DNA of 64,000 bases from a bacterium (GTDB taxonomy: Bacteria; Orphanbacterota; Orphanbacteria; Orphanbacterales; Orphanbacteraceae). The translations under genes and the position numbers were made by a program. Of this stretch, positions 1 to 9,700 are shown piece after piece; position 1 is the stretch's first letter, and each line of letters opens with the position of its first letter. The stretch covers positions 78,139 to 142,138 of the forward strand of contig JALGYY010000047.1 in assembly GCA_025782575.1 (NCBI GenBank). The letters run 5' to 3'. The notes beneath the pieces are model-generated. The model was not told the origin of the DNA and did no database searches. It worked only from the letters and a program-made list of their open reading frames with translations.

Positions 1-103
1 GATAGCTGTTATACACCGCGTTGTTTACGTGGCCCATCGGATCGAGGTCGCGAAATCGAACCGCCACGTCGTGGTATACCTGGTAATCAGTCACCTGCGG
101 TAC

Positions 104-718
104 TCAACGGGCAACCGAAAGAACGTTTCGGACCAGGTCCGCCAGCGAGCCGGCTTCCATTTTACGCATGACCTTGGCGCGATGGGCTTCGACGGTCTTG
201 TTGCTGATGCTGAGCACTTCCGCGATCTGCTTGTTCGAATTGCCGTCCACGACGAGATCCATCACTTCCCGCTCCCGGGGCGTAAGGGATTCGATCCGTG
301 AGACCACGTGCCCTTCTTCGGCCCGGTTGCGCCTGCGTCGTACGTCTTCCTCGAGCGCACCGGCAATCTTCTCGAGCAGATGTTGATCGGAGAACGGTTT
401 CTCGATGAAGTCGACCGCGCCGGCCTTGAGTGCGCGCACGGCGGTCGTGACGTCGGCGTGGCCGGAAATGATGACGATCGGGATATCGATACGGCGGTTC
501 CGGATCACTTCCTGTACTTCCAGTCCCCCCATGCCGGGCATGCGGATATCGAGGAGCAGGCACCCCGGTGAGGAGTCGGTGTACTTCTCCAGAAAGTCGA
601 GGCCCGAAGAAAATGTCTCGACCCTGTGGCTGGCGGACTCGAGTAGCCAACTGATGGAATTGAGGACTGCTGCGTCGTCGTCTACAACGTAAACTGTCGG
701 ATCGGAATGCATGATCAA
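104..718 (-). CDS. Response regulator, receiver plus LuxR-type HTH (FixJ/NarL-like)
   Basis: N-terminal receiver (VYVVDDDAAV, LLLDIRMPGMGG, EKPFS) and C-terminal LTPREREVMDLVVDGNSNKQIAEVLSISNKTVEAHRAKVMRKM; start overlaps the stop of the upstream kinase. Confidence 0.93.
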   Translation of the reverse strand: MIMHSDPTVYVVDDDAAVLNSISWLLESASHRVETFSSGLDFLEKYTDSSPGCLLLDIRMPGMGGLEVQEVIRNRRIDIPIVIISGHADVTTAVRALKAGAVDFIEKPFSDQHLLEKIAGALEEDVRRRRNRAEEGHVVSRIESLTPREREVMDLVVDGNSNKQIAEVLSISNKTVEAHRAKVMRKMEAGSLADLVRNVLSVAR

Positions 719-2412
719 ACCCCTCCTTCGATAGGCAGGTTGAACTGGATTGTCGCCCCGCCTTCATCACCTGATTGAACCTGAAACCTACCGCCGTGGG
801 CCTCGATGATCGACCGGCTGACCGACAATCCCATGCCCATCCCCTCGGCCTTAGTCGTAAAAAACGGATCGAATATCCGGCCGGCGATATCCGCCGGAAT
901 ACCGGGTCCTGAATCGGCTACTGAAACAATTGCGAAGTCGTCATTCTCACGGGAGGTCCGAATGGTAAGTGTTCGAACCGCAGAGCCGGCTTCCTGCATC
1001 GCCTCGACCGCGTTCCGAATGAGGTTCAGAATGACCTGTTGGATCTGAACACGGTCAGAAGCGATATCAGTAAGGTCTTGGTCAAGATCCAGGATTGCGG
1101 TAACCCGGCCGAGTCGAATGTCCTGCTGCGACAGATCGAGCATCTCTTTCACGAGCTCATTCAGATTTACCTGGGTGCGCTGCGGTTCTTTCTGATGGAC
1201 GAAGTTTCGCAGTCTACGAATGATCGCACCCGCTCGTTCCGCCTGCTCCGCGGCGCGATCGAGGCCGTACAGGATGTGTTCGTTCGCAGTCTCTCCGTTT
1301 CGCAACCGCCCGGCACACCCTCGCGTGTAATTAATGATTGCGGTGAGCGGCTGGTTCAGCTCATGTGCGATTCCCGAAGCCATTTCGCCCATCGTGCTGA
1401 GCCGCGAAAGCTGGGCAAGTTCGGTCTGAAGCTGGAGCGCCTTTGCCTCGGCCTCTTTCTGTTCCGTCACATCCCGCGCAATCGCTTCGAGTGCGATGAT
1501 CCGCCCGCTTGCGTCGAACACACCACGGTTAGATTGTAGAATCCATCGCTTGTTCCCTTCCGGATCGCGAACAACATATTCGGTGGTACCCCGGACGTCG
1601 CCGTCCAGGAAGCTCTGCCATGCTGCCGAGAAGCGCTCCCGGTGGTTTTCATCGACGATGGATCGAAGAAGGGTGTGATCCTTGACGAACTGCCCACTCG
1701 GATACCCGAAAACTCGCCGCGCCGCTCCGCTCATGTAGACGATGCGCCCTTCCGGCAGCGCAAAACGGAAGATGGCGTCATGAAGCCCCTCGACCAGTTC
1801 CCGGTACTTCTTCTCACTTGATATCAGTTTGATTTCGGCCTGTTGTCTATCGAGTATTTCTTCTTTCAGCTTGCTGTTCGCCGCGGAAAGACTCGCCGTC
1901 CGTTCTTCCACGCGTCGCTCGAGATCGCGGTAGGCCTTCTGAATCGTCAGCTCAGCGCGGATCTGATCGGTGGCATTGAATCCGAACCCGGCCGTCCCGA
2001 TGATCCGACCCGATTGATCACGCAAGGGGCCGACGCTGTTGAAGTACCAGTTACCCGCGAGATGGGAAGTACAGTTCACCGTCTTACCGGTCAGCGCTTT
2101 GTGGTGGGCGTCAAGAAGCTCTCCATCCGTGGGATCGGTGCGAAAGAACTCGGCCACAGAAAAGCCGACCGGACCGTTCGGCTCCATATTCAGCGAATCG
2201 AGTCCCGGTCCGAGACAAGAAGTCAGTTCGAAGTCCGAATCAGTCGTCCAGAAAAGAGCGGGAAACCGGCTGCTGAGCAGGTTGAACCAGGTATCCCGGA
2301 CGGCCGGCTCCGCCGCGAGCGGGGAAACGGGAGGTGCGCCTATCGCAGAAGACTGTCCAGGCTCGCCATAGACCTCATCCTCAGCCCGCTTCTTTGTCGG
2401 TCCGTCCAGCAT
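715..2412 (-). CDS. PAS-domain sensor histidine kinase
   Basis: Two PAS-like regions, MGEMASGIAHELNQPLTAI H-box, N/G boxes (NLIRNAVEAM, DSGPGIP, TTKAEGMGMGLSVSRSI); overlaps the regulator gene. Confidence 0.93.
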   Translation of the reverse strand: MLDGPTKKRAEDEVYGEPGQSSAIGAPPVSPLAAEPAVRDTWFNLLSSRFPALFWTTDSDFELTSCLGPGLDSLNMEPNGPVGFSVAEFFRTDPTDGELLDAHHKALTGKTVNCTSHLAGNWYFNSVGPLRDQSGRIIGTAGFGFNATDQIRAELTIQKAYRDLERRVEERTASLSAANSKLKEEILDRQQAEIKLISSEKKYRELVEGLHDAIFRFALPEGRIVYMSGAARRVFGYPSGQFVKDHTLLRSIVDENHRERFSAAWQSFLDGDVRGTTEYVVRDPEGNKRWILQSNRGVFDASGRIIALEAIARDVTEQKEAEAKALQLQTELAQLSRLSTMGEMASGIAHELNQPLTAIINYTRGCAGRLRNGETANEHILYGLDRAAEQAERAGAIIRRLRNFVHQKEPQRTQVNLNELVKEMLDLSQQDIRLGRVTAILDLDQDLTDIASDRVQIQQVILNLIRNAVEAMQEAGSAVRTLTIRTSRENDDFAIVSVADSGPGIPADIAGRIFDPFFTTKAEGMGMGLSVSRSIIEAHGGRFQVQSGDEGGATIQFNLPIEGGV

Positions 2413-2581
2413 TTTCGGATTCCTGATTTGCCGCTCTTGCGGTCGCTCGCCGATTCAGGGCGAAGCTGAGCATCTTGGCCCAATTGTCACTGATGCTAGT
2501 GTTCGGCGGGAGCGTCGAGCGGCATAATAAGTGAAAACCCGCGTTTATACCACAAAATGTGTAAGATTGTTTGAGTGTTGA

Positions 2582-2602
2582 TTGTAAGAGCATTTCTTAC
2601 AA
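2582..2602. promoter_or_regulatory. Perfect inverted repeat TTGTAAGA-N5-TCTTACAA between two minus-strand genes
   Basis: 8-bp arms at 2582-2589 and 2595-2602, with an extra GTAAGA half-site at 2561; about 170 bp upstream of the kinase start. Confidence 0.5.
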
Positions 2603-2694
2603 AGCGGTTTGTCAGGGATTGCCCGCTGGAGGCGAAGCCGGACCTGCTGATATTGACAGGGTTTCCCCTTGGTCAAACCTGCAGGGAGAGCGGC

Positions 2695-3744
2695 CTACTT
2701 AGGGGGCGTGAAAATGAATGGTGCCTTGAAAGTGACGACCCCCTTCGGAATTTCCGGAAACCGCCAACCACGAATCTGTGAGATAGCACAAGCCGCAAGA
2801 TCTTCGGATGCCAGTGTGTTTTCCACCACAGTTGCTTCCAAAACATTGCCGGACGGAGCTACGGTGATTCCTACAACCAGCTTTCCCCGGAGACCCGGGC
2901 TTCGATTCAGCTCATTGTCGTAACAGAATTGGATCCCGGCCGAGTATTTCCGAACTACCGCGAGCAGGGAAGAGTTGCTTCGCCACTCGCCACCTCCGCG
3001 CGTACCCGAACCTGAACCGGCCACGCCACCCCGTCTGCCGCCGGCCCTCCCGCCCGGTGATCCTGGGCCACTGCCCGCTGCCCCTCCCCCAAGATCGTCG
3101 ATGGAGGAAATTGTAATTCGGGAGCTGCCGAGCGCTCCACCGAGTGCAGCTACATCAACCCCTGCGGGGGATCCTGTCGAGGGGGCGCCCGCTTCTCCGG
3201 CGCTCCGACCGGCTCTTACCTGTCTCCGGCGTTCCCCTCGCGATTTGTTCACTCCTTTTCCCTTCCCATCGGCAGATAGAGAGGTGGACAGGTCAGCGAG
3301 TACCGCTCCGAGCGATCCCTTTACGTCGGCGAGTTCTCGGCTTACCAACTGTCTCGCCATGGCCCGCCCCGCCTCGCCTCGCGGAGTCGGTTCGGTCTCC
3401 TGCTTTGCGGTCTTGCGGCCCCCCGCCGGTTTCGCAGACTCCGGCCGAGCGTCAGCGACCGGTTCCGGGTCGGGATTCACCGTCTCAGCCGGCGGCGCGA
3501 TCGCCTTCACTTCAGGCGTGGTCTGCGATTGCACAACCGGTTCCGGTTTCTGAAGAATCAGCCTGGCCAGACGTTCCGGAACAGCTTCGATACTCGCCAC
3601 TTCCATCTCCCGGTTGGGAGTGATGAGAACAATGGCGAGAAACAGCACGCCGGCCGTGGCCGACCAGGAGAGGCACTTTCGGAATCGGGGATCGATCTGG
3701 CCCAATACCGGTTGCCTGTATGGGTGAGGTATGGAAATCACCAT
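2695..3744 (-). CDS. TonB-like energy transducer with AgmX/PglI-type C-terminal domain
   Basis: N-terminal TM segment, Pro-rich then Gly/Arg/Ser-rich linker, C-terminal VVRKYSAGIQFCYDNELNRSPGLRGKLVVGITVAPSGNVLEATVVENTL...WRFPEIPKGVVTFKAPFIF; downstream of TolQ/TolR genes. Confidence 0.82.
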   Translation of the reverse strand: MVISIPHPYRQPVLGQIDPRFRKCLSWSATAGVLFLAIVLITPNREMEVASIEAVPERLARLILQKPEPVVQSQTTPEVKAIAPPAETVNPDPEPVADARPESAKPAGGRKTAKQETEPTPRGEAGRAMARQLVSRELADVKGSLGAVLADLSTSLSADGKGKGVNKSRGERRRQVRAGRSAGEAGAPSTGSPAGVDVAALGGALGSSRITISSIDDLGGGAAGSGPGSPGGRAGGRRGGVAGSGSGTRGGGEWRSNSSLLAVVRKYSAGIQFCYDNELNRSPGLRGKLVVGITVAPSGNVLEATVVENTLASEDLAACAISQIRGWRFPEIPKGVVTFKAPFIFTPPK

Positions 3745-3757
3745 GATCGGGGTCTCC

Positions 3758-4252
3758 TCAGATCTTGATCACCGCGAGCGATATGCTGGCGAACCCGCTT
3801 TGCTGACATGTGTACATCACCTTCTGAAGCACCTGGAACGGGATTTCCCGATCACCCTGGATCGTGATCTGTCCCTCACTGTCGTCATTCGGCGTGCCTC
3901 GAAGCGCCGCGATCTCGTCCTGCTTCTCTTTCGCCTCGGCGAGACGCGCGGCGAGCGGTTCGATTTTCATGCCTGTCCCTTCGATCACTTCCCGCACGGT
4001 AGATATCAGTTCGCTCCCGAGCAGAATGTCCGTCTCGGAGACAGCCACCACAAGAGTGGCTACCGGCTGGTCTTTGCTCGCTGATACCGGAAGCTCTACT
4101 CCCGGTACCGGAGTTACTACCTCTCCTTCCGCCACAAAACTCTTCAACAAAAAGAGAAGCAGCACAGTCAAAATATCCATCATGGAAGTGATTCGGAGCT
4201 TCTGCGGCTTCCCGATATTCCTGCGCTTCCGTTTGCTTTTATGTCGAATCAT
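3758..4252 (-). CDS. ExbD/TolR family biopolymer transport protein
   Basis: KLRITSMMDILTVLLLFLLKSF TM motif and periplasmic domain; adjacent to a second TolR and a TolQ. Confidence 0.9.
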   Translation of the reverse strand: MIRHKSKRKRRNIGKPQKLRITSMMDILTVLLLFLLKSFVAEGEVVTPVPGVELPVSASKDQPVATLVVAVSETDILLGSELISTVREVIEGTGMKIEPLAARLAEAKEKQDEIAALRGTPNDDSEGQITIQGDREIPFQVLQKVMYTCQQSGFASISLAVIKI

Positions 4253-4263
4253 GATCGGCCTCG

Positions 4264-4737
4264 CTATCTGTGATTCGCGCCGAGGAGTGAAATCTGCGGC
4301 AGACCCGCCGCACGCACCACGTCCATGACGCCGATAATCGTGTCATACTTCGTTTCCGCTTCGGCGATGATCATGATCTCTTCATTTTCGGGGTGGGCGC
4401 CGGCGACAGATTCGAGTGCTGCCTGAAGCTCTCTCCGCTCATTCTCGCCCCCTCTCGGAACAGCCGTAGTCGGGATCATTTTCCCTTCGATTACGAACTG
4501 CTCCTCCCGGATCGTCACGGCAAGAAGAAGGTTCTCTTCGATGCCGTCGATCTCGTTCTGCTCTTCCGTGGCGACCTCAAACGGAAGGTTCATGCGGATA
4601 ACGGACATCTCCACAAAAACCGCCGAGAGAAGAAGCATCGGAATCAGAACGACGAACAGATTCATGAGCGGAAGGACTTCGAGATCGTCCCTCACAAGCT
4701 CGCCGACAGCCGTCTGTTTTCTTCGATTCAACATCAC
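4264..4737 (-). CDS. ExbD/TolR family protein (second copy)
   Basis: LEVLPLMNLFVVLIPMLLLSAVFVEMSVIRMNLP N-terminal TM; DVVRAAGLPQISLL C-terminus typical of the family. Confidence 0.88.
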   Translation of the reverse strand: MMLNRRKQTAVGELVRDDLEVLPLMNLFVVLIPMLLLSAVFVEMSVIRMNLPFEVATEEQNEIDGIEENLLLAVTIREEQFVIEGKMIPTTAVPRGGENERRELQAALESVAGAHPENEEIMIIAEAETKYDTIIGVMDVVRAAGLPQISLLGANHR

Positions 4738-4749
4738 ATCCTCCGGTCG

Positions 4750-5514
4750 TTAGCGAAGAACAACCTGAACATCTTCCTGGAACTTCCTGCGCGCAGCTTC
4801 GTCGGCAGGAGAGAGGACAGGCGCCTCGGAAGTCGTGCGGTTCGTGACTGCCGGAGCGGCTTCTCTCGATACTCCTTGCGGGCTCGCAGCGAGTGCCTGA
4901 ATCAGTCGCACCGACATTTCGTCGATCTGCTCGATGATCCGCTCCACTTTGGAAACCAGAAACGAGTGAAGTAGAAGAGTGGGCACGGCGACGATAAGGC
5001 CGAAGGCGGTTGTGTTGAGGGCCTGGGAGATTCCCGCCGCGAGAAACGCCGAACGCTGCGAAGGATCGGCCGCTCCCACGGCAGCAAAAGCTGTAGTCAG
5101 ACCGAAGATCGTACCGAGCAGTCCGAGCAGGGTGGCGACATTGGAGAGCATGCTGAGGTGGGGAAGCCGCCGGGTGAGCGGGGGGATCACGATAGAGGCT
5201 TCTCCTTCGGCCGAATCGAGCAGAGCATCGCGGGAGTTGTCGGGCGTTTCGAGGACCGTGAGTGCTACCTGAGCGGCCGGGGACTTAACTTTTCTGCAGA
5301 GGTCTACTGCAGCGTGGCGGTCGCCCCGGCCGATATGGGCGAGCAGATCATTTCTCAGTTTACGATTGTTAAGGGCGGAAGCTCGAGCGATCACCCAGAA
5401 ACGCTCCGCCGCAATCGCCACAATGAGAACGGCCGCTCCAAGAATGATGTACATGAACGGTCCGCCCTGCTTGAAGAACGAAGAAAAAGTCGAAAGGATA
5501 TCCATGATTACCAC
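4750..5514 (-). CDS. MotA/TolQ/ExbB proton channel family protein
   Basis: Three TM segments; LSMLSNVATLLGLLGTIFGLTTAFAAV and GISQALNTTAFGLIVAVPTLLLHSFL motifs. Confidence 0.94.
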   Translation of the reverse strand: MVIMDILSTFSSFFKQGGPFMYIILGAAVLIVAIAAERFWVIARASALNNRKLRNDLLAHIGRGDRHAAVDLCRKVKSPAAQVALTVLETPDNSRDALLDSAEGEASIVIPPLTRRLPHLSMLSNVATLLGLLGTIFGLTTAFAAVGAADPSQRSAFLAAGISQALNTTAFGLIVAVPTLLLHSFLVSKVERIIEQIDEMSVRLIQALAASPQGVSREAAPAVTNRTTSEAPVLSPADEAARRKFQEDVQVVLR

Positions 5515-5828
5515 ACCTCCATTTGAGAAAGCCCCGCGGGCAGAGTTAACAGTCGAACAGGGAGAGCTGCCGATCCGATGGCGGTGTACTCGTCGAGATA
5601 CAATCTATGAATCATGTCGGGGTAGCGTGGTTGCTCCCGGGACGAAATGAAGAGTACCTGGGGAAGGGGAATCTCCCCCTCGATCGAAATGGCGTCAAGT
5701 GTCCCCGCGTCTCTGCTCGCTTCGCCGGATACCCCGGTTTCAGCAGATAGAATGGTGGCCGGAAGCAGTAAGCACGCCATGACGATGACGGGCCATGTCG
5801 TCTGGTTCCATTTGTGAGTCTTTGTCAT
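5508..5828 (-). CDS. Small secreted hypothetical protein of the TolQR/TPR operon
   Basis: Signal-peptide-like N-terminus; overlaps both neighbouring genes; conserved-looking IEGEIPLPQVLFISSREQPRYPDMIHRLYLDEY. Confidence 0.7.
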   Translation of the reverse strand: MTKTHKWNQTTWPVIVMACLLLPATILSAETGVSGEASRDAGTLDAISIEGEIPLPQVLFISSREQPRYPDMIHRLYLDEYTAIGSAALPVRLLTLPAGLSQMEVW

Positions 5829-6751
5829 TGCTCTTCTCCGATGATTCCGCCATTGCCGTCGCCACCGACGGGAAGCGTTCCGGCCGGCCGGTCAAAGTAA
5901 GGGGCGATCCCGTCCGGGTCGGCGCTCGCTCTCTCCGAGTACCGGCCGAACCACTCGGCCGCCTGCTGTTCGTCGTAAAAGTAGAATTGCTCGACAATCG
6001 CCAGATTGTAGTAAGGCCCGGGGAGATCAGAATCGATCTCGACGGCGTTCAAGAATGAATCACGTGCGCTCATCGGATCGCCGGCATAGAGAAGGGAAAT
6101 ACCGTAATTGTTATGATTCGCAGCGCTCCCCGGGTCGGCCAGAAGAGCGCTCCTTGTCGCCTCGCCGGCATTTTCAAAATTTTCTCCCTTGAGCCGGATA
6201 TAGGCGAGTGATGATCCTGTAGACTTCCAGTGCGGTCCCGGACGGTGAAGGAGCTCGATCACTTCGGCGGCCCCTCCCGGTTCGCCGGCCGCCTCCGAAT
6301 GGAGGGCGAACGAGGCGAGAACCTCTTCGGGAACAATGGATCCATTACGGCGAACACCATCTATGATGGATAGCGCTTCTCCGTATCTCCCGGACTCGTA
6401 GAGAAGCTTGGAATAAGCTGTCAATGCCGGCATGTAAGCCGGGTCACGATCAAGAGAGGCGCGGAGATACTCTTCTGATTCGGTTTTCCGTCCGAGCCTG
6501 GTACATACCTCCGCTGCCTGGTAGAGCCAGTACGGTTCATCCGGTTCGTAGCGAGCCGATCGGTCAAGCCGGCGGAGCAGCTGATCGCCGGCGAGTTCCC
6601 CTTCCCCTATGATCTCCTCCACCAGGAAACCAGCCGTGCTGTTTCTCGAACCACACCCGCTCATGATCATGGGAACGGCGAGGACGAACAGGAGCAGGTA
6701 CTGTCTATTGAAATACGAAGCGATCGGGCGTCCGCTCGATGACGAGTTCAT
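5825..6751 (-). CDS. TPR-repeat lipoprotein
   Basis: N-terminal hydrophobic segment with lipobox-like VPMIMSGCGS; TPR repeats (EPYWLYQAAEVCTRLGRKTESEEYLRASLDRDP; NHNNYGISLLYAGDPMSARDSFLNAVEID). Confidence 0.85.
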   Translation of the reverse strand: MNSSSSGRPIASYFNRQYLLLFVLAVPMIMSGCGSRNSTAGFLVEEIIGEGELAGDQLLRRLDRSARYEPDEPYWLYQAAEVCTRLGRKTESEEYLRASLDRDPAYMPALTAYSKLLYESGRYGEALSIIDGVRRNGSIVPEEVLASFALHSEAAGEPGGAAEVIELLHRPGPHWKSTGSSLAYIRLKGENFENAGEATRSALLADPGSAANHNNYGISLLYAGDPMSARDSFLNAVEIDSDLPGPYYNLAIVEQFYFYDEQQAAEWFGRYSERASADPDGIAPYFDRPAGTLPVGGDGNGGIIGEEQ

Positions 6752-9700
6752 TATTGTTTCTCCTCATGCGGTTGTTCGAGACTCCCCGAGTCGAGGGTCA
6801 GTTCATCACCGGAGATCGGGGCATGCTCATCCTGCTCATTCTGTTCATCCGATGCCGCGATAACGGGCACGGCGCGGGCCTCGGCGGCCACGAGCGGGAA
6901 GTCCATCTCAGGCATGTGAACAAAACGCCTGGCCACGCGGGGCCAGAGCGATCTTCGTGTTCGGCCGATCCAGCCACCTTCGTCTTCATTGCTCTCCCCG
7001 GATTGTCGGAGGAGTTTCTCCCATGCCTGTTCAGCTGCATCGTCGAACTCCCATGCCTGTTCGCTCAGGACTTCGCGGTAGGCGGCAGCATCGTCGCCTG
7101 TTAAATCGGGGGGAGGTTCGCCATGTCGAACAGCGTCGGCGAAGTGAACGAGCGTGCTCCCGATCCGATAAGCAGCAGCACGGTTCCAGGGATAAGCTTC
7201 CATCGCTATGCACGTCCGGTACTTGGCGAATACGACATCGAGCAGCTCCTTCTTGGCTGCAATCGATTCCGAGAGTGGGTGAGTGATTCGGAGCTGCCGG
7301 AACCTGTTTGACGCTTCTTCGCCGGCGAGAAAACCGGCGCGGGCGAGTAGAACCGGATCGCTGAGATCAGGATGGTCTGCCGCGAGTATCTGATAGCGGG
7401 CGAGGTGGGACGAACCTGCCCCGGTGCTCATGAGTGAAGAGATCGGGTTGTCCGGTCCTACGGCATCCAGTTCTCGCCCGGCCCGACTCCCGAGCACGGC
7501 AAGCGCCGTCTCCACATCACCGGGAAAGCGGTCGAGGTAAATGGTCTGGATGTGGTCAGCCCCTGCAGGGTCACCGGCCAGAGCAAGGAGCTTACTCGCT
7601 TTCCAGAGAGCATCCCCTGCATCCGGATCGTCACCATGAAAATCCGCGAAAGACTCATATGCCCGTGCGGCGGCTGCCGGCCGTCCGGCCTCTTCCCACG
7701 TGGACGCGATCTGCAGCCTCGAGTCCTTGACCCACTCACTGTCGGTGTACTGATCGATCAGGTTTGTCCAACACCGAACGGCCGCATCCGGCGACTCACC
7801 CTCGCGGAATCCCAGGCCGGCTCGATAAAGAGCCGTGGCAGCGTGCTCGTATGAGTCATGGTCGGCGGCAAGCTTCTCGAAGAGGCGGGCGGCGATTTCA
7901 GGGCGGTCTGAATCCGAAATGGCCGTCGCTTCCGCCTGGCGAAACAGGCAGAGTGGGACGAGCGCCTCCATGGCGACTGCGAGAGAATCGATACCGTGCT
8001 CTACGGCAATCTGACCGGCCCGCTCATAAGCGAGAGCCGCGCGGTCGAACTCGGCCAGTTCGAAGTAGGTCTGCCCGAGAAGCCGCGCAGCCACGGGAGC
8101 TCGCTCGTCCTGATCACAAAGAACGAGGAAGCGTTCAAGCCCTTCCAGTGCGACGGGGGTGCGATCGTGGTAGTAGGCGAGTGTGGCCGCCCGCCAGATC
8201 ACATCGGCCCGCTTCTTCTCACCCGTTATGACAGGTAGCAATCGGTCCGACGCCGTTATCAGTGAGGCGGCGATCGAGTCAGGGCCGGTATCCATCTCCC
8301 CCCGGGAAGATTCATACCAGGTGTCGAGCATTGAAATGACCTGCCAGGCTGCATCCTCCCGAATTTCCAGGGAGTCGGCAAACACTCCGTTCTCGAAATG
8401 ATTCACGGCGGAATCATATTCGCCGAGAAATCCCGCCGCTTCACCCGCGTAATAGTGGAGTAAGGCGGACCGGGACTCGTCACTCCACGTGGCGATCATG
8501 ATCTCATAGATCTCGAGTGCGTCTTCCCAGTCGGTCGTGTCCCCGCTTGCTCTTGCCGCAACATGATGGGAGAGAGCCGCCCGCGAATAGGAATCGAACG
8601 CGAAGGAATCTCCCTCGGCCCGGAGCGAGTCATCTTTGATGGCCTCAGACCAAGCAGCCCCATTGAGAAAGCGCGGGGCGAGATCGAGACGGGCGCTCAT
8701 CGCATCATCTTTACGGTTGGCAGTGTCCAGCGTTTCAATCAACCGTCTGGCCGCTAGGAGAGCACTCGGATCGGTGGGGTACTTCTCGAGCCATAACCGT
8801 TCGATGTCCACCGACTCGTCGATCAGACTGAAGCGTCTGAATAGCGTGGAAAGCCCCGCCAGAATGGATCGTTCGTATCCCCGTTTCCCCTCGCCGGAAA
8901 ACAGCTCCTCGAATGGCCCGGCCCCGCCGGCCCTTGCAAGGGAGTGGATCAGGTACTCCCTTGCCTCTTCCCGGAGGTCTGCAGTGCCGCTCCCGACCCC
9001 CTCTTCGTAATGGTCGAGCAGGCGGCGGAACGAACGAGCCCCATCTTTGTAGCTCTCGAGATTGAAATGAGCCCAGCCGGTCTTATAGAGCGCAATAGCC
9101 GTAAACTCGGCGTTTTCTCCCCTTGCCGCTTCTTCGAACCACGGAATAGACGAAGCAAATTGTTTTTTGTGAAAACTATCGTCCCCCAGTCTCAGGAGAG
9201 CCTCCTGGCGATGCTCGGTCTCGGGATAGTGCCGGACGAGACGGGTCAGCACGGCAATTCCGGCATGGTCACCCTCGTCGAGCTGGATCATGCCGATGTT
9301 GAACAGCACGGCATCCATTCGGTGAAACTGTTGATCTTGATCCCGAATGGACTTGTAGAGATCATAGGCCGGTCCATAGTCCACAAACGGAGTCGCACCG
9401 GTTCCGGCTCCCGGGCCGTCAAGGAATGCAGCCATTCGAACGGAGAAATCTTCTTTTGCTTTGGCGAGTTCCAGGCTCGCGAGGCGAAAACGAACATCTC
9501 CGCGTGTAACAGGATCGGGATAACCGGCAAGAAATGAACTGAAGCGCTCGATCGCTTCAGCTCTCATGTTCCCCGGCGAGGAGACGGCCGTCCCTTCACC
9601 AGGATGATGTGAAGCGATCCACGCGAGTTCATCGGATGCAATGGCGAGCGTGTAGAGAAGCCCTTCTCCCCGCTCGAAGTGATGGCGCGATGAACTCTCG

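Noticed and set aside
715-2412. Naming the left-edge system FixLJ (oxygen sensing)
   Set aside because: Domain order resembles FixL/FixJ, but I could not identify the heme-PAS histidine environment, so oxygen sensing is unsupported.
2975-3553. 192-aa Pro/Ser-rich plus-strand ORF
   Set aside because: Antisense of the low-complexity linker of the AgmX-type transducer.
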